From the NCBI GenBank assembly GCA_944381055.1, contig CALWJQ010000013.1, positions 1 through 64,000 on the forward strand: DNA of 64,000 nucleotides, in the 5' to 3' direction. Positions 61,822 through 64,000 of the stretch are shown here, one piece after another. A program made the translations under genes and the position numbers. The stretch is from an uncultured Clostridia bacterium. GTDB lineage: Bacteria; Bacillota; Clostridia; Oscillospirales; Butyricicoccaceae. Positions within the stretch are counted from its first letter, which is position 1. Each line of letters begins with the position of its first letter. The notes beneath the pieces were generated by a model. It saw only the letters and a list, made by a program, of their open reading frames with translations. It did no database searches and was not told the origin of the DNA.

Positions 61822-63006
61822 ATGAGCAATCAGTCAGGCAGCGGCCGTACAGACGTCTGGAACTGGGTTCTTACGCTTTTGATGCTGTGGATCTTTTTTC
61901 CGCTCGGCGTCATTCTGCTCGTCATCAATTTGAAAAAGGCGTTCGAAGCGCCGCCGTCCCGCACATCGCGCCCCGCTGCGCGGCCCATGGCCATGCGCCG
62001 CCCGGACAGCCAGTGGACCCCCGTAGAGCCGGTCGGGCGGCGGCAGACCGTCCCCATACCGCCCGCCGGCCGGCAGCCCGCACAGCCGTCCCCTCAGCGG
62101 AATGAAAAGAAAAGCCGCCGATCGGCCGAGGCGCGCGGCGTCATGCCTCTGCGCATCGGAGGCGCCTGCCTGATTGTCGCCGGGCTGTTCGGCATGGCCG
62201 AACCGCTGGAATGGCTGCTGCGCCTGGGCTTTAGTTTTTACGATCTCTGGGAGCTTTTGCGCTGGCTCGGCTTTGCCGCCTGCGGCGCGGCCCTGATCCT
62301 GGTCGCCGAACGCCGCCGCCGCAGGGCCGGGCGCTATGCCGACTACCTGGCCGTCATCGGCGACAGCCAGGCGCTGTCGCTCGACTTCATCGCTTCGGCC
62401 ACGGGCCGGCCTTATGAGACGGTAACCGACGATTTGCAGGACATGATCCGGCAGGGATATTTCGGCGACGAGACCTATCTGGATCTGGCAGAACGGTGTT
62501 TTGTCGCCTGCCATGCCGCCGCGCCCCGCCGCGACGTGCGGCACGACGAGCCGGCCGCGGCCCCGGCTGATGAACCGGCACCGGGCCGCTACCCCGAGGA
62601 AGAGCAGCTGCGCGTCCTGAACGACAGTATCGCCGACGAACATGTGTCGGCCTGCATGGACAGGCTGGAAGAGCTGACCCACAAAATTTTCACCTATGTC
62701 GAGGCGCACCCCGAAAAAGAAAGCCGCGTGCGGAGGTTCCGCGCCCACTACCTGCCCCGGACCATCAAAATCTGCGAATCCTACGCCCGGTTTGAAGAGC
62801 AGGGAGTCAAAGGCGACAACATCCGTGCGGCCATGCGCGAGGTCGAAGAGGTCATGGACTCGCTGGTGCGCGGGTTTGAAAACCAGCTCGACATGCTGTT
62901 TGACGACGAAGCGCTCGACGTTTCGACCGACATCAGCGTGCTCGAGAGCATGATGGCCCCCGCAGAGCTTAAAATCGAGGATTTTCTGCCTAAAAAGGCA
63001 CAGTGA
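61822..63006 (+). CDS. XpaC-like (5-bromo-4-chloroindolyl phosphate hydrolysis) membrane protein
   Basis: A 394-aa protein. One N-terminal membrane helix (WNWVLTLLMLWIFFPLGVILLVI), a Pro/Arg-rich linker (about 45-100), two more helices (IGGACLIVAGLFGM; LLRWLGFAACGAALILV), a winged-helix-like segment (YADYLAVIGDSQALSLDFIASATGRPYETVTDDLQDMIRQGYF near 172-214), then a helical XpaC-like domain (CMDRLEELTHKIFTYVEAHPEKESRVRRFRAHYLPRTIKICESY). XpaC family function is unclear; a toxic-anion or membrane-stress link is common through neighbouring TelA genes, not seen here. The start at 61822 is preceded by AGGAG at a long 14-base distance. Confidence 0.8.
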   Translation: MSNQSGSGRTDVWNWVLTLLMLWIFFPLGVILLVINLKKAFEAPPSRTSRPAARPMAMRRPDSQWTPVEPVGRRQTVPIPPAGRQPAQPSPQRNEKKSRRSAEARGVMPLRIGGACLIVAGLFGMAEPLEWLLRLGFSFYDLWELLRWLGFAACGAALILVAERRRRRAGRYADYLAVIGDSQALSLDFIASATGRPYETVTDDLQDMIRQGYFGDETYLDLAERCFVACHAAAPRRDVRHDEPAAAPADEPAPGRYPEEEQLRVLNDSIADEHVSACMDRLEELTHKIFTYVEAHPEKESRVRRFRAHYLPRTIKICESYARFEEQGVKGDNIRAAMREVEEVMDSLVRGFENQLDMLFDDEALDVSTDISVLESMMAPAELKIEDFLPKKAQ

Positions 63007-63037
63007 AACGGCGCCGGGCAGGTTCATGCAGCGAAGA

Positions 63038-63072
63038 GCGGGCAGGGGGCGGCAGCCTCTTGCCCGCTTTTT
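63038..63072 (+). terminator. Terminator of the XpaC-like gene
   Basis: GCGGGCA and TGCCCGC close a hairpin with a further paired GC-rich region inside, followed by TTTTT. Confidence 0.8.
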
Positions 63073-63115
63073 CCGGCCTTGCCGCGCGTCGGCGGCCGGT
63101 TGTGAAAGGGAAGAT

Positions 63116-63661
63116 ATGCGGTACAACAAAACGGTCAGGCTGAAAGACGGCAGGGAATGCTGCCTGAGAAACGGGACGGAAAGCGACGGCCAGGCGGCCG
63201 TCGACCTCTGGCGCCTGACGCACGGGCAGACCGATTATCTGCGGTCTTACCCGGACGAGGGAAGCGCTGACGCGGCGCAGGAAGGCCGGCTTTTGCGGGA
63301 AAAAGAGGAAAGCCCAAACGAAATTGAAATGCTCGCTGTGGTCGGCGGCACGGTCGCAGGGAGCGCGGGAGTCACGGCGGCGGGCACGAAATACAAGGTG
63401 CGGCACCGCGCCGTGTTCGGCGTCAGCGTTGACCGGGAATATTGGGGGCTGGGGATCGGAACGGCGCTGCTTTCGGCGTGCATCGAATGTGCCAGGGCGG
63501 CGGGATATGTCCAGCTCGAGCTCAATGTGACGGCCGGAAATGCGCGCGCGCTGTCCATGTATGAAAAAGCGGGGTTTGCTGAATACGGCAGAAACCCCAA
63601 AGGCTTTTATTCACGCCTGTCCGGCTTTCAGGAAGTGATCCATATGCGGCTGGAGCTGTGA
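63116..63661 (+). CDS. GNAT-family N-acetyltransferase
   Basis: A 181-aa acetyltransferase. The acetyl-CoA loop reads VDREYWGLGIGTALL, followed by CIECARAAGYVQLELNVTAGNARALSMYEKAGF, the usual GNAT blocks. The opening (MRYNKTVRLKDGRECCLRNGTESD) resembles RimL/RimJ-like or small-molecule acetylators; the acceptor is unknown. I chose the ATG at 63116, preceded by AAAGGGAAGAT; the longer frame starts inside the upstream terminator. Confidence 0.85.
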   Translation: MRYNKTVRLKDGRECCLRNGTESDGQAAVDLWRLTHGQTDYLRSYPDEGSADAAQEGRLLREKEESPNEIEMLAVVGGTVAGSAGVTAAGTKYKVRHRAVFGVSVDREYWGLGIGTALLSACIECARAAGYVQLELNVTAGNARALSMYEKAGFAEYGRNPKGFYSRLSGFQEVIHMRLEL

Positions 63662-63702
63662 CCGGCGCGCCTGGCGTCCGGACGAAAGCCGCGATCTTTT
63701 GC

Positions 63703-63726
63703 AAAGCGCCCTGTGAGGGCGCTTTT
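63703..63726 (+). terminator. Terminator of the GNAT gene
   Basis: AAAGCGCCCT and AGGGCGCTTT form a 10-bp stem around GTG, followed by a T. Confidence 0.8.
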
Positions 63727-63751
63727 CTGCTGTGCGTACGGGGACAAACCC

Positions 63752-63780
63752 TTGCACAGGCCGGGAAAAACGGGTATAAT
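63752..63780 (+). promoter_or_regulatory. selA promoter
   Basis: TTGCAC, 17 bases, TATAAT, 44 bases before the start codon. Confidence 0.8.
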
Positions 63781-63824
63781 GGGAACCACAGGCGGCGCCG
63801 GGCGCCGCAGCAAGGAGGAACGCC

Positions 63825-64000
63825 ATGAACAAAGAGCTATTGCGGCGGCTGCCGCAGATCGACGAAGTCCTGCGCCTGAACGCGCTGCGCAGCGCCGCCG
63901 ATCGCTGGGGCCATGACCTGGCGGCCGCACACGTCCGCTCCGCTATCGACGATTTGCGGCGCGATATTCTGGCGGGGGGCGAGCCCGACGTCTCGCCCGA
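63825..64000 (+). CDS. selA: L-seryl-tRNA(Sec) selenium transferase, N-terminal fragment
   Basis: The first 58 residues of a protein cut by the window edge: MNKELLRRLPQIDEVLRLNA..WGHDLAAAHVRSAIDDLRRDIL. The pattern LPxIDxxL, then a basic helix before the catalytic domain, is the SelA N-terminal domain that contacts tRNA(Sec). The PLP domain lies beyond 64000. SelA turns Ser-tRNA(Sec) into Sec-tRNA(Sec), so the organism probably makes selenoproteins. AAGGAGG lies 6 bases upstream. Confidence 0.85.
   Translation, partial: MNKELLRRLPQIDEVLRLNALRSAADRWGHDLAAAHVRSAIDDLRRDILAGGEPDVSP

Overview
The window is a chromosomal stretch of a high-GC, anaerobic, Gram-positive bacterium. It most resembles a gut clostridium of the Oscillospiraceae/Ruminococcaceae type; this is inferred from gene content, not from a marker alignment. 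The signs are a Rex redox repressor, a soluble electron-bifurcating [FeFe]-hydrogenase operon, secreted proteins with S-layer homology, a T-box leader, an FMN riboswitch, a CD1247-type zinc-ribbon protein beside efp, clostridial single-chain PurL and a selA start. No phage, transposase, integrase, CRISPR array or rRNA was seen. Two tRNA genes are present, Gln(CTG) and Val(GAC).

Layout. 1-10 kb: start of a secreted protein (cut by the window edge), tRNA-Gln, polA-rimI-tsaD, rex, a VanX-like dipeptidase, a 770-aa SLH protein and a Cys-rich secreted protein. The last two are separated and followed by intergenic DNA full of repeated hairpins. 10.3-15.4 kb: hydrogenase operon (NuoE-like, GHKL ATPase, 2Fe-2S protein, NuoF-like, HydA). 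15.4-30.3 kb: small accessory genes (VOC, HTH plus membrane protein, GrpB), riboswitch-controlled ribU, a pseudouridine synthase with a DPP-IV-like peptidase, a second SLH protein, an amino-acid permease, a degenerate GH18-like protein, yqeG, an endonuclease-IV-like protein, an M24 peptidase, efp, CD1247 and gluQ. 30.3-43.4 kb: tspO, cdd and an M20 peptidase on the minus strand, then a visibly AT-richer plus-strand peptide-utilisation operon (oligopeptide ABC transporter, two tandem amidohydrolases, a second DPP-IV). 43.5-48.9 kb: minus-strand translation operon in which aspartyl-tRNA synthetase is fused in frame to GatC and followed by overlapping gatA and gatB, behind a T-box leader. 49-61 kb: tRNA-Val, an MBL-fold hydrolase and an eight-gene purine operon (purE-C-F-M-N-H-D-L) with a structured leader. 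61.2-64 kb: a C_GCAxxG_C_C protein, an XpaC-like protein, a GNAT enzyme and the beginning of selA.

Themes. The energy genes (Rex, bifurcating hydrogenase) fit a fermenter that balances NADH and ferredoxin by making H2. The peptide operon would import oligopeptides and trim them in the cytoplasm. GatCAB, the AspRS-GatC fusion and GluQ point to indirect tRNA aminoacylation. The observations most worth following are the AspRS-GatC fusion, the PurF that lacks its N-terminal catalytic cysteine, the intergenic hairpin family, the DnaA-box triplet upstream of rex and the unclassified purine leader.
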